Below the pieces are notes generated by a model. That model was given only the letters and a program-made list of their open reading frames with translations. It did no database searches and was not told where the DNA came from. 64,000 nt of DNA from Marinobacter gudaonensis (GTDB taxonomy: Bacteria > Pseudomonadota > Gammaproteobacteria > Pseudomonadales > Oleiphilaceae). The stretch spans positions 1-64,000 of the forward strand of contig NZ_FOYV01000002.1 of assembly GCF_900115175.1 (NCBI RefSeq). The letters are read 5' to 3'. Both the position numbers and the translations under genes were made by a program. This document shows positions 56,173 through 64,000 of this stretch, piece by piece. Every line of letters begins with the position of its first letter. Positions within the stretch are counted from its first letter, which is position 1.

Positions 56173-58292
56173 GCGGTCACCCCTTCGTCACAGGCGCAAG
56201 CGGCCAGGGCGCAGCGGCCATCGGGTTGCCGACCGCACTGTTTGATCAGGGCGACATCCCTGGAGGCTGCTGTCTTCAATGCCTCGACGGAGCTCGGTGA
56301 AGGACCGAAATCTGACCGCGTCTCGGTTTGCGCAAGCGCTGGCGGCGGCGTGCTACCCAAGGCCTCATCTAGACCGTTAGGCTGATCCGGCATCTGAGCC
56401 GCCACCCCACTCCCATTGCCCGGCCCACCGCCGGAGTTCATCCTCACCAGCGGCCCGGACACGGTCACGCCACTGGGGTCCACCTTCACAAAGCTGCCAC
56501 CCGCTTTGAGGGTCACTTCAGCACCGGCTTCGATCACAATTTTCATGCCCGCCTTGTGGTGAATCTCGCTGCCCGCCTCGATGAGCTGGTTCTTGCCCTG
56601 TTTGCTGTGGTGGCTGCCGTTTACCGTCAGGCTGTAGTCGCCGCCGATTCGCTCGCGCTGTTCACCGTCCACCGTGCCGTGATCGTTGCCCTTGATGTGG
56701 CTGAACCGGTGGTTCTCCACGGTCAGGTGGCTGTCGTTTTTGATCACCTCGGTGCGGTTGTTTTCCGTGAGCAGGTCCAGGTCCTTCTGGGCGTGGATGT
56801 AGATCTGTTCCTGGTCTGCTTCGTCCTCGAAGCGCAGCTCGTTGCTGCCCTCACCCTTGTGGGTTTTGGTTTTCAGGGTGGTGCGGGTTTTGTGTTCCGG
56901 CAACGCGTAGGGCGGCGTGTTGGTGGCGTGGTGGGTTCTTCCGGTAATGATGGGCTGGTCCGGGTCGCCGTCGAGGAATGAGACAATCACTTCGTGGCCG
57001 ATGCGCGGCAGGGCCATGAAGCCATACTGGCCACCGGCCCAGCCCTGGCTGACCCGCAGCCAGGCGCTGCTGTGTTCGTCATTTTTCGAGTATCGATCCC
57101 ACGGGAACCGGACTTTCACTCGCCCGTGCTCATCGCAGTGAATTTCCTCGCCTTCCGGGCCGGTCACGATGGCCATCTGCGGGCCGTCCATCAGCGGGCG
57201 ATGTGGGCTTTGCGGGCGCCAGGTCCGGTCGGCGGGGATGGCCGTGAACCGGTTGTGGTAGCTCGTGGGTTCGCTGCCGCCCTCTTCTTCCAGGGCCTGG
57301 GGCTGGGTGCCGGTGTGGGTCACCGCCGTCAGCAGCCAGTCCCGGTTCAGGGCCTCGCTGTCGTGGTCGGTGAGAGCCACTTTGGCACCGGCGCGGAAGT
57401 CCGGTCGGTTGCTGTCACCGGCGGCGGTGCTGGCGTCGTTGCGCAGAGACTGCAGGCGGGCTTCGGTGAAGGGCTGGCCGCTGGCGTCGCCCTTGAAGCG
57501 GCCGGGGTAGTCGTAGTGCTGGTAGTCTTCGCGATGGCTCACATCGCCGGCAGCCTGCTCATGCATCAGGGCGTAGGCCGGGTTCTTGAAGGTGTAGTCC
57601 TTCATGGCCACAGAGGCCACGCGTACCCGTTCTTCATACCGGAAGCGGAAGACGGCCAACTGCCGGGTGCTGCCACCGGCTTTGGCGTTGTACTGAACCG
57701 GCTCCAGCACCGGGGCATCGCCGTGGTGGTCAGCGATGATAAGGGCGGGCTGGGTGTCGCCGTCCACGCTGCCGTGTTCGTAGCGGTAGTGCCAGCCTTC
57801 CTCGGCGGCCAGGCGGTCCAGGAAAGCCAGGTCGCTTTCCCGGTGCTGCACGCAGTACTCGCGCTCTTCCGGTGGGCGCTTGAGATCGAACACGGTGTCG
57901 ATCAGGCCCCGCTCTTCGAGCAGGGTGCGCACGATGGCGTCGGTGCTTCGGGTCTGGAAGATCCGGCTGTTGTGCATCAACCCCAGGCGCCACAGGGGCG
58001 GATGGATGACCAGTTCGTAGCGGGTGCGCCGGTGGCCGCTGTCGCCCCGGGCGAATTCGTTGACCACACCGGTGAAGCGCCGCAACGGTTCGCCGTGCTG
58101 CCAGACCACCAGATCCACCGGCTGTTCCAGAATCTCGGAGGCCTGGATCGAAGGATCAAAACTTGCCAGCTCCAGCCGACCGGAAAACACCTCGGACAGG
58201 CGCTCGGTGAGCGTGAAGCCAACCACTGAGAAAAGATCAGAAGGGAGATCGCCAACGCGGGCGGTAAACTGCAATCCACTTGCCTGGGGCAT
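56169..58292 (-). CDS. vgrG: Type VI secretion tip protein VgrG
   Basis: A 707-aa VgrG. The N-terminal gp27-like part is followed by the gp5 OB-fold (TGPEGEEIHCDEHGRVKVRFPWDRY, WLRVSQGWAGGQYGFMALPRIGHEV) and a C-terminal beta-helix with repeated EVTLKAGG-like strands. After the helix, a tail of about 75 residues is Pro/Gly-rich and then Cys-rich (CGRQPDGRCALAACACDEG), unlike an enzymatic extension and possibly the adaptor-binding tail. No other T6SS structural genes are in the window, so this is an orphan vgrG island. Confidence 0.93.
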   Translation of the reverse strand: MPQASGLQFTARVGDLPSDLFSVVGFTLTERLSEVFSGRLELASFDPSIQASEILEQPVDLVVWQHGEPLRRFTGVVNEFARGDSGHRRTRYELVIHPPLWRLGLMHNSRIFQTRSTDAIVRTLLEERGLIDTVFDLKRPPEEREYCVQHRESDLAFLDRLAAEEGWHYRYEHGSVDGDTQPALIIADHHGDAPVLEPVQYNAKAGGSTRQLAVFRFRYEERVRVASVAMKDYTFKNPAYALMHEQAAGDVSHREDYQHYDYPGRFKGDASGQPFTEARLQSLRNDASTAAGDSNRPDFRAGAKVALTDHDSEALNRDWLLTAVTHTGTQPQALEEEGGSEPTSYHNRFTAIPADRTWRPQSPHRPLMDGPQMAIVTGPEGEEIHCDEHGRVKVRFPWDRYSKNDEHSSAWLRVSQGWAGGQYGFMALPRIGHEVIVSFLDGDPDQPIITGRTHHATNTPPYALPEHKTRTTLKTKTHKGEGSNELRFEDEADQEQIYIHAQKDLDLLTENNRTEVIKNDSHLTVENHRFSHIKGNDHGTVDGEQRERIGGDYSLTVNGSHHSKQGKNQLIEAGSEIHHKAGMKIVIEAGAEVTLKAGGSFVKVDPSGVTVSGPLVRMNSGGGPGNGSGVAAQMPDQPNGLDEALGSTPPPALAQTETRSDFGPSPSSVEALKTAASRDVALIKQCGRQPDGRCALAACACDEGVTA

Positions 58293-58445
58293 ATCTTCAA
58301 TCCCTGAAGGTATGGTTATGTCCTGCTCCCGGCATCATCAGAGCAACCAGATCCGTGGTCGCGATACCGGATAACAACTGGCCGGAAAAGTACCAGCACT
58401 GGCTGAGAAAATCCAGTGACAGGGCCTCAACCTGAGGCTCAAACG

Positions 58446-58482
58446 AAAACAGGGGCGGGTGAACGCTTCACCCTGCCCCTGC
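58446..58482 (-). terminator. Terminator of the valine-catabolic operon
   Basis: On the minus strand a long stem of CAGGGGC and GGGTGAA elements (58450-58463 with 58467-58481, one bulged base) is followed by TTTTCGTTT. It lies 17 bases after the mmsB stop. Confidence 0.85.
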
Positions 58483-58498
58483 TTTCTCTGGCGCTGAT

Positions 58499-59386
58499 TT
58501 ATTCCGGCTTGTAGAGCCGCTGGATGCTGGAGAAGTCCAGGGTGCCATTACCCTGCCCGGCATGAAGCTGGAACAGGTTGCGGGCCAGCGAGCCCATGGG
58601 GATGGACGCCTGGTTCTTCACTGCGTTGTCGAAGGCCAGCCCCAGATCCTTGGTCATCAGGTTCACCAGGAAGCCGCCCTCATAGTTGCGTGAGGCGGGC
58701 ACGCCTTCCATCACTCCCGGCCACGGGTTGTAGACGTTCAGCGCCCAGTTGCCGCCGGAGCTCTGCTTCATGATTTCCGAGAGCACCGCCGGATCCAGGC
58801 CGTTCTTCACGCCCAGTGCCAGGGCCTCGCTGGTACCGGCCATCAGGATGGCCAGCAGCATGTTGTTGCAGATCTTGGCTACCTGGCCCGAGCCGTGGTC
58901 ACCGGCGTGGAAGATGTTCTTGCCCATGGCGTCCAGAATCGGCTTGGCCTGGTTGAACGCCTCTTCGGCACCGCCGCAGATAAACGTCAGAGTACCCGCC
59001 TTGGCACCGCCGACGCCGCCGGACACGGGCGCATCAAGGAACGGAATGTCCTTGGCACGGGCCACTTCGGCAACGCCCCGGGCAGTCTCCGGCGCAATGG
59101 TGGAGGAATCAATCACCAGGGTACCGGCTGGCAGTTTCGCCAGCAGGCCGTCGTCGCCCAGGTACACCGCTTCCACATGCTGCCCTGCCGGCAGCATGGT
59201 GATCACACACTCGGCGCCATCTGCGGCCTGGTGAGCGGTATCCGCGGTTTTCGCGCCTTCGGATACCAGTGCGGCAACCGCGTCCTTGGACAGGTCGAAG
59301 ACCGTCACTTCGTGGCCGGCTTTCACCAGATTGCTGGCCATGGGGCCGCCCATGTTACCGAGGCCGATGAAGGTAATGTTTGCCAT
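58499..59386 (-). CDS. mmsB: 3-hydroxyisobutyrate dehydrogenase
   Basis: A 295-aa beta-hydroxyacid dehydrogenase. The NAD motif is FIGLGNMGGPMA, the substrate motif DAPVSGGVGGA (about 118-128) and the catalytic Lys171 in GSGQVAKICNN. It oxidises 3-hydroxyisobutyrate to methylmalonate semialdehyde in valine breakdown. The start is taken as ATG 59386 with AAGGGGA upstream; ATG 59392 is too close to that site. Confidence 0.92.
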   Translation of the reverse strand: MANITFIGLGNMGGPMASNLVKAGHEVTVFDLSKDAVAALVSEGAKTADTAHQAADGAECVITMLPAGQHVEAVYLGDDGLLAKLPAGTLVIDSSTIAPETARGVAEVARAKDIPFLDAPVSGGVGGAKAGTLTFICGGAEEAFNQAKPILDAMGKNIFHAGDHGSGQVAKICNNMLLAILMAGTSEALALGVKNGLDPAVLSEIMKQSSGGNWALNVYNPWPGVMEGVPASRNYEGGFLVNLMTKDLGLAFDNAVKNQASIPMGSLARNLFQLHAGQGNGTLDFSSIQRLYKPE

Positions 59387-59426
59387 GTTCATTCCCCTTG
59401 TTCTTATAGTCTGAATGTTGGTCGGA

Positions 59427-60500
59427 TTACGCTTTGAAAAAGTCTTCGATCCAGGCGCTGTCCATTTCGGCCAGGGACGCGTAGCGCCAGCGGGGCTGCT
59501 GGTCCTTGTCGATCAGCAGTGCGCGGATGCCTTCTGCGAACTCGCCTTTGCTCAGGCACTTGGTGGACAGCACCAGCTCCTTGTCGAGCACCTCCTTGAG
59601 GCTGTTGTGCTTGCAGCCATGAAGGTGGCGCCACACCAGGGCAAGAGACGTGGGCGAGGCCCCTGCCAGCGAACGGGTGGCCTTGGCGACCCAGCCGTCG
59701 CCGCCGGACAGCTCCTTGAGCTGGTCCACGGTGGCTTCCAGGGTGTCGGCATCTGTTACCCGGTTGATCTCATCAAAATGAGTGCGCACCGGCGATTCTG
59801 GCATGGCGTCTGCGCTTTCGCCCTCGTACTGGCGCAATACGCTGCCAACCACCGCATGGGCATCTTCACCCTGCCAGTTGCGTTTGCACAGCTCGGCCAC
59901 CACGTCGGCCTTGAGGTCGTGCCGGATAAAGCGGTCGGCCAGGCCTGTGAAGATGGCATCGGCACCGTTCAGGCGAGCACCGGTCAGTCCCAGGAACAGG
60001 CCGGTGCGACCCGGCGTCCGGTTCAGGAACCAGCCGGCACCAACATCCGGGTAAAGACCGATGGTGATTTCGGGCATGGCCAGCTTCGAGCTTTCGGTGA
60101 CCACCCGATGGGAAGCGCCTTCCATAATGCCCATGCCGCCGCCCATCACAATGCCATGGCCCCAGCACACAATGGGCTTGGCAAAGGTGTGGATCAGATA
60201 ATCCAGCTCGTATTCCTCGGTGAAGAAGGCCTCACCCTCGCTGGCGCCTTGTGGCTCGGTCATGCTGCGATACAGGGCGACGATGTCACCGCCGGCGCAA
60301 AAGGCCTTGTCGCCCTCGGCTTCCAGCCACACGGCCTGGATCGCCGGGTCGTCCGCCCACCGCTTCAGTTGCGGTGTCAGCAGCCGGATCATCTCCAGGG
60401 ACAGGGAGTTGAGCGCCTTGGGCGTGTTCAGCCGGGCAACGGCAATCAGTGCGCCATCGCCGGTTTTCCACTCTTCAAAGATAATCGGTTGATCACTCAT
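59427..60500 (-). CDS. 3-hydroxyisobutyryl-CoA hydrolase (crotonase family)
   Basis: A 357-aa crotonase-fold protein. Its length and the GHGIVMGGGMGIMEGASHRVVTESSKLAMPEITIGLYPDVGA segment are typical of HIBCH. It hydrolyses 3-hydroxyisobutyryl-CoA between the hydratase and mmsB steps. Good AAGGA site. The position inside the valine operon supports this over a generic enoyl-CoA hydratase. Confidence 0.9.
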   Translation of the reverse strand: MSDQPIIFEEWKTGDGALIAVARLNTPKALNSLSLEMIRLLTPQLKRWADDPAIQAVWLEAEGDKAFCAGGDIVALYRSMTEPQGASEGEAFFTEEYELDYLIHTFAKPIVCWGHGIVMGGGMGIMEGASHRVVTESSKLAMPEITIGLYPDVGAGWFLNRTPGRTGLFLGLTGARLNGADAIFTGLADRFIRHDLKADVVAELCKRNWQGEDAHAVVGSVLRQYEGESADAMPESPVRTHFDEINRVTDADTLEATVDQLKELSGGDGWVAKATRSLAGASPTSLALVWRHLHGCKHNSLKEVLDKELVLSTKCLSKGEFAEGIRALLIDKDQQPRWRYASLAEMDSAWIEDFFKA

Positions 60501-60536
60501 AACAGGTCCTTGGGCCAGCGGGTTCGGGCGCCGGCT

Positions 60537-61316
60537 TCAGCGGTTTTTCCATTCCGGCTTGCGCTTGTCGAGAAACGCATTCACGCCTTCTTTCTGGTCT
60601 TCGGTGGAGAACAGTTCCACGAACAGTTCCCGCTCCATACGCCAGCCGTCATCATGGCTGCGGCCGTCGCGGGCGCTCATCACCAGGGTCTTGCAGCGGG
60701 CGGTGGAGGACGGGCTCTGCTTGCAAGCCATTTCCGCCAGTTCCAGGGCTTTCTCCAGGCTCTTGCCGGAGGGGACCACCTCTTCCACGAGACCAATCTG
60801 CAGGGCTTTGTCTGCCTTTACACGTTCGCCGCACAGGATCATGCGCTTGGCCCAGCCCTCGCCTACCAGCCAGGGCAGATTCTGGGTGCCGCCCGCGCAG
60901 GGCAGCAGGCCCACGCCGGCCTCGGGCAGAGCCATCTGGGCGTGTTCCTCGGCAATGCGGATGTCACAGGCCATGGCGCATTCCAGGCCGCCACCCATGG
61001 CATAGCCGTTCACTGCGGCGATGGAAACGCCACGGAAACGTCCCAGAGTGGAGAAGGCCTCGCCGAACAGCTGGGCCATCTCGTTGGCACGGGCCTTGTC
61101 GCCGTCGGCGAAGGTTTTCAGGTCGGCGCCGGCGGAGTAAAACTTCTCGCCCTGCCCGGTCATCACCAGGGCAAAGATGTTCCGGTCTTCGTTCAGTTCC
61201 CGGACGATGTCGATCAGGGCAATCAGGGAATCCCTGGTCCAGGTGTTGGCCGGAGGATTATTAATGGTGAGGATCGCGATGTGCCCGCGCTTTTCGAGCT
61301 GGATAAGATCGCTCAT
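60537..61316 (-). CDS. Enoyl-CoA hydratase (methacrylyl-CoA hydratase)
   Basis: A 259-aa crotonase. The oxyanion-hole segment AAVNGYAMGGGLECAMACD and the active-site ALPEAGVGLLPCAGGTQNL are intact. In this operon it most likely hydrates methacrylyl-CoA. The start at 61316 is chosen because upstream frame extends into the previous gene's end without a site. Confidence 0.9.
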   Translation of the reverse strand: MSDLIQLEKRGHIAILTINNPPANTWTRDSLIALIDIVRELNEDRNIFALVMTGQGEKFYSAGADLKTFADGDKARANEMAQLFGEAFSTLGRFRGVSIAAVNGYAMGGGLECAMACDIRIAEEHAQMALPEAGVGLLPCAGGTQNLPWLVGEGWAKRMILCGERVKADKALQIGLVEEVVPSGKSLEKALELAEMACKQSPSSTARCKTLVMSARDGRSHDDGWRMERELFVELFSTEDQKEGVNAFLDKRKPEWKNR

Positions 61317-61329
61317 GGGGTTCTCCTTG

Positions 61330-62496
61330 TTATTGAATCGCTTCCGCCACGCCGTCATCAAGCAGACGACGGGCCACAATCAGGCGCATGATTTCGTTGG
61401 TGCCTTCCAGGATCTGGTGCACCCGCAAATCCCGCAGGTAACGCTCCAGCGGATACTCGCGGATGTAACCGTAGCCACCGTGCAGTTGCAGCGCGTCGTT
61501 GACCACCTCAAAACAGGCATCAGTGGCAAACCGTTTGGCCATGGCACAGTGCAACGTGGCTTCCGGGTCGGCGTTGTCGAGCTTGAAGGCGCCGAGGCGA
61601 ACCATCTGCCGCGCCGCCACCAGGTTGGTGGCCATGTCGGCCAGTTTGAACTGCAACGCCTGGAACGCCGCCAGTGGTTTGCCGAACTGTTCACGTTCGT
61701 GCATGTAATTGCGGGCACGAACCAGCGCCGCCTGGGCACCACCAAGGGAACAGGTAGCAATATTCAGCCGGCCACCATCGAGGCCCTTCATGGCGATGGC
61801 GAAACCGTCGCCCTCCTCGCCCACGCGGTTGCTGGCGGGAATACGCACGTTCTCCAGGCTGATCATCCGGGTCGGCTGGCTGTGCCAGCCCAGCTTTTCC
61901 TCGTTCTTGCCATAGGAAATGCCGTCGGCGTCCGCCGGAACCACAAAGGTAGAAATGCCCTTGTAGCCGGAATCCGGCGCCCCGGTACGGGCCATCAGCA
62001 CCAGTATGTCGGTGGCACCGGCGCCGGAAATGAATACTTTACTGCCATTGATCACGTAGCTGTCGCCATCGCGCACGGCCTTGGTCCGCAGGCTGGCCGC
62101 GTCGGAACCGGCGCCGGGCTCGGTCAGGCAGTAGGACGCCAGCCACTCACCGCTGGCCAGCTTGGGCACGATTTCCTGCTTGAGGTCGTCGGAGGCAAAA
62201 CTGGCGACCATCCAGGTGGCCATGTTGTGAATGGTGATAAAGGCCGCTGTTGAAGGGCAGGCAGCGGCCAGCTCTTCCACAATCACCGAGGTATCAAGCC
62301 GGGACAGGCCCATACCACCCAGGGCTTCCGGGGTGTACATGCCCATGAAGCCCATCTCGCCGGCTTCCTTCATCACATCCACCGGGAAAATGTGCTCGTC
62401 GTCCCACTTGGCCGCGTGGGGCGCCATGGATTTTTCCGCAAACGCCCGTGCCGCCTCGCGAAACGCCAGTTGGTCTTCGGTCAGGTTAAAGTCCAT
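61330..62496 (-). CDS. Acyl-CoA dehydrogenase (isobutyryl-CoA dehydrogenase-like)
   Basis: A 388-aa flavin dehydrogenase. Signatures are YCLTEPGAGSDAASLRTKAV and QLHGGYGYIREYPLERYLRDLR, and the C-terminal QILEGTNEIMRL. It oxidises isobutyryl-CoA to methacrylyl-CoA by operon logic. GGAG seven bases before the ATG. Confidence 0.9.
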   Translation of the reverse strand: MDFNLTEDQLAFREAARAFAEKSMAPHAAKWDDEHIFPVDVMKEAGEMGFMGMYTPEALGGMGLSRLDTSVIVEELAAACPSTAAFITIHNMATWMVASFASDDLKQEIVPKLASGEWLASYCLTEPGAGSDAASLRTKAVRDGDSYVINGSKVFISGAGATDILVLMARTGAPDSGYKGISTFVVPADADGISYGKNEEKLGWHSQPTRMISLENVRIPASNRVGEEGDGFAIAMKGLDGGRLNIATCSLGGAQAALVRARNYMHEREQFGKPLAAFQALQFKLADMATNLVAARQMVRLGAFKLDNADPEATLHCAMAKRFATDACFEVVNDALQLHGGYGYIREYPLERYLRDLRVHQILEGTNEIMRLIVARRLLDDGVAEAIQ

Positions 62497-62588
62497 CGTT
62501 ACGCTCCAGAATAAAGAGAACCTGGCTCAGAGGGGAAAAGAAGGGGCCGGAAACGAGTTCCGGCCCAAACACCCCACCTTCAACGCAA

Positions 62589-64000
62589 TTAACGCAACTG
62601 GATCGAGAAGTTGGCTTCCGAGCTGGTCGCTTCACTGGAGAACCAGCGGGAAGTAACCGTCTTGGTTTCGGTGTAGAAGCGCACCGCCTGCTTGCCGTAA
62701 GCGTGCTGGTCACCGTAGAAGGAGCCCTTCCAGCCGGTGAACGAGAAGAACGGCAGGGGCACCGGAATGGGAATGTTCACGCCCACCTGGCCCACATCAA
62801 TCTCGTGCTGGAAGCGACGGGCCGCACCACCGGAGCTGGTGAAGATAGACACACCATTGCCGTACGGGCTCTTGTTGATCAGCTCGATGGCCTCACCCAG
62901 GCTGTCCAGCTCGACACAGGACAGTACCGGGCCGAAGATTTCCTCGTTGTAGATGTCCATCTCGGTGGTCACACCGGAGAACAGGGTCGGGCCCACCCAG
63001 TTGCCATCGGGCAGACCGTCTACGGTGCAACCGCGGCCGTCGAGCAGCAGTTTCGCGCCCTGGGCCTCACCGGTGGCGATCAGGGACTCGATACGGTCCT
63101 TGGCCTTGGCGGAGATGATCGGGCCGTAGCTGGCACCGGAGTCGTTCCAGGCACCCGGGCGCACTTTCGCCATGGCTTCCTTCAACTCCGGAATCCACTG
63201 CTGGGCCTCGCCCACGAATACGGCCACGGAGATCGCCATGCAGCGCTGGCCGGCGGCACCTACGGAGGCGCCTACCAGGGCGTTGAGCACCTGCTGCTTG
63301 TCGGCATCCGGCATGATCACCATATGGTTCTTGGCGCCGGCGAAGCTCTGTACACGCTTCATGTGGCGGGTGCCGGTTTCGTAGATATAACGGCCGACAG
63401 GCACAGAGCCCACGAATGACACCGCCTTGATGGCAGGATCAGTCAGCAGTACATCCACCTGCTCCTTGCCGCCATGTACCACCTGAAGAACGCCCTTGGG
63501 CGCACCGGCCTGTTCGAACAGCTCGGCAAGGCGCATCGGTGTCAGCGGATCCTGCTCGGAAGGCTTGAGGATAAAGGTGTTACCGCAGGCGATGGCCATC
63601 GGGAACATCCACAACGGAATCATGGCCGGAAAGTTGAACGGGGTAATACCCGCACACACGCCCAGCGGCTGGATCCAGGAGTGGGTATCCACCTCGCGTG
63701 CCACGTTCTCGACGGTCTCGCCCATCATCATGGAAGCCACGTTGGCGGCGTGTTCAACAACCTCGATACCGCGCCATACGTCGCCCTTGGCGTCATCAAA
63801 CGTCTTGCCGGTTTCCTGGGAGAGGATTTCGGCAATCTCGTCGTGGTGCTCTTTCAACAGAGCCTGGTAGCGCAGCATCACACGGGCGCGCTCGGACACC
63901 GGTACTTCTTTCCAGGTTTTGAACACCTCTCCGGCGCTTTCGATGGCGCGGCGCATCTCGGCGTCGGTGGTGCACGGCGCCTTGGCGATCACTTCGTTGG
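62589..64000 (-). CDS. mmsA: Methylmalonate-semialdehyde dehydrogenase (5' end outside window)
   Basis: CoA-acylating aldehyde dehydrogenase converting methylmalonate semialdehyde to propionyl-CoA. About 470 residues are visible, beginning within NEVIAKAP, so about 25-30 N-terminal residues lie beyond the right edge. The catalytic Cys is in [12 protein letters not shown] and the cofactor segment is [20 protein letters not shown]. It heads the operon with the acyl-CoA dehydrogenase 92 bases downstream. Confidence 0.93.
   Translation of the reverse strand, partial: NEVIAKAPCTTDAEMRRAIESAGEVFKTWKEVPVSERARVMLRYQALLKEHHDEIAEILSQETGKTFDDAKGDVWRGIEVVEHAANVASMMMGETVENVAREVDTHSWIQPLGVCAGITPFNFPAMIPLWMFPMAIACGNTFILKPSEQDPLTPMRLAELFEQAGAPKGVLQVVHGGKEQVDVLLTDPAIKAVSFVGSVPVGRYIYETGTRHMKRVQSFAGAKNHMVIMPDADKQQVLNALVGASVGAAGQRCMAISVAVFVGEAQQWIPELKEAMAKVRPGAWNDSGASYGPIISAKAKDRIESLIATGEAQGAKLLLDGRGCTVDGLPDGNWVGPTLFSGVTTEMDIYNEEIFGPVLSCVELDSLGEAIELINKSPYGNGVSIFTSSGGAARRFQHEIDVGQVGVNIPIPVPLPFFSFTGWKGSFYGDQHAYGKQAVRFYTETKTVTSRWFSSEATSSEANFSIQLR

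Noticed and set aside
56994-58229. 411-codon plus-strand open frame
   Set aside because: Antisense shadow of vgrG with no family resemblance.
59415-61391. 658-codon open frame on the plus strand
   Set aside because: It lies antisense to two well-supported crotonase-family genes and is a product of high-GC codon bias; it has no recognised domain or promoter.

Overview
The window looks like a chromosomal segment of a marine, free-living gammaproteobacterium, most like Marinobacter. This is inferred from protein resemblance, roughly 60% GC in most of the window, and a mix of polyamine, valine and organic-acid catabolism with type VI secretion and phosphite use. No rRNA, tRNA, CRISPR array or insertion sequence was seen.

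Layout. 1-1725: AT-richer tail of an integron gene-cassette array, with three complete cassettes read leftward and attC sites whose R''/R' boxes match cassette by cassette; no integrase gene is visible. 1726-2103: gene-free boundary with repeated palindromes. 2104-8643: GDSL hydrolase, DUF2235 hydrolase, SMR efflux protein, NAD-malic enzyme, short-chain fatty acid transporter and an MscS channel. 8654-13084: a TPP enzyme and an FAD dehydrogenase, divergent from an AraC-type regulator. 13213-17655: a complete phosphite-oxidation operon ptxABCDE behind a Pho-box-like repeat. 17675-24686: SDR, an ECF42-type sigma factor with DGPF and DUF1428 proteins, a cupin, a second ECF sigma/anti-sigma pair next to a secreted DUF7282 protein, and a PAS-GAF-GGDEF diguanylate cyclase.

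24765-40197: FN3 lipoprotein, gamma-glutamylcyclotransferase-like protein, polyamine catabolism genes (puuB, puuC, puuA), a chemoreceptor, the putrescine ABC transporter potFGHI, then LysR, DoxX and a DODA-type dioxygenase. 40220-50455 (minus strand): an organic-acid module with an acyl-CoA synthetase, thioesterase, alpha/beta hydrolase and a LivGFKHM-type ABC transporter, plus an unusual proline-racemase-family protein and a quinone oxidoreductase. Two similar MerR/LiuR-like palindromes sit upstream of the synthetase and of livG.

50586-58292: AI-2E transporter, TM2 protein and a type VI secretion island (vgrG, DUF4123 adaptor, a large LysM-headed putative effector, and an FGE-fold lipoprotein that may be its immunity or accessory partner). 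58499-64000: the valine-catabolic operon mmsB, HIBCH, enoyl-CoA hydratase, acyl-CoA dehydrogenase and mmsA (5' end cut by the window edge).

The least-described items are the cassette genes and boundary palindromes, the LysM effector with its lipoprotein, the Ser/Thr proline-racemase homologue, the PtxD with a Gln at the cofactor-specificity position, and the operator-like repeats.
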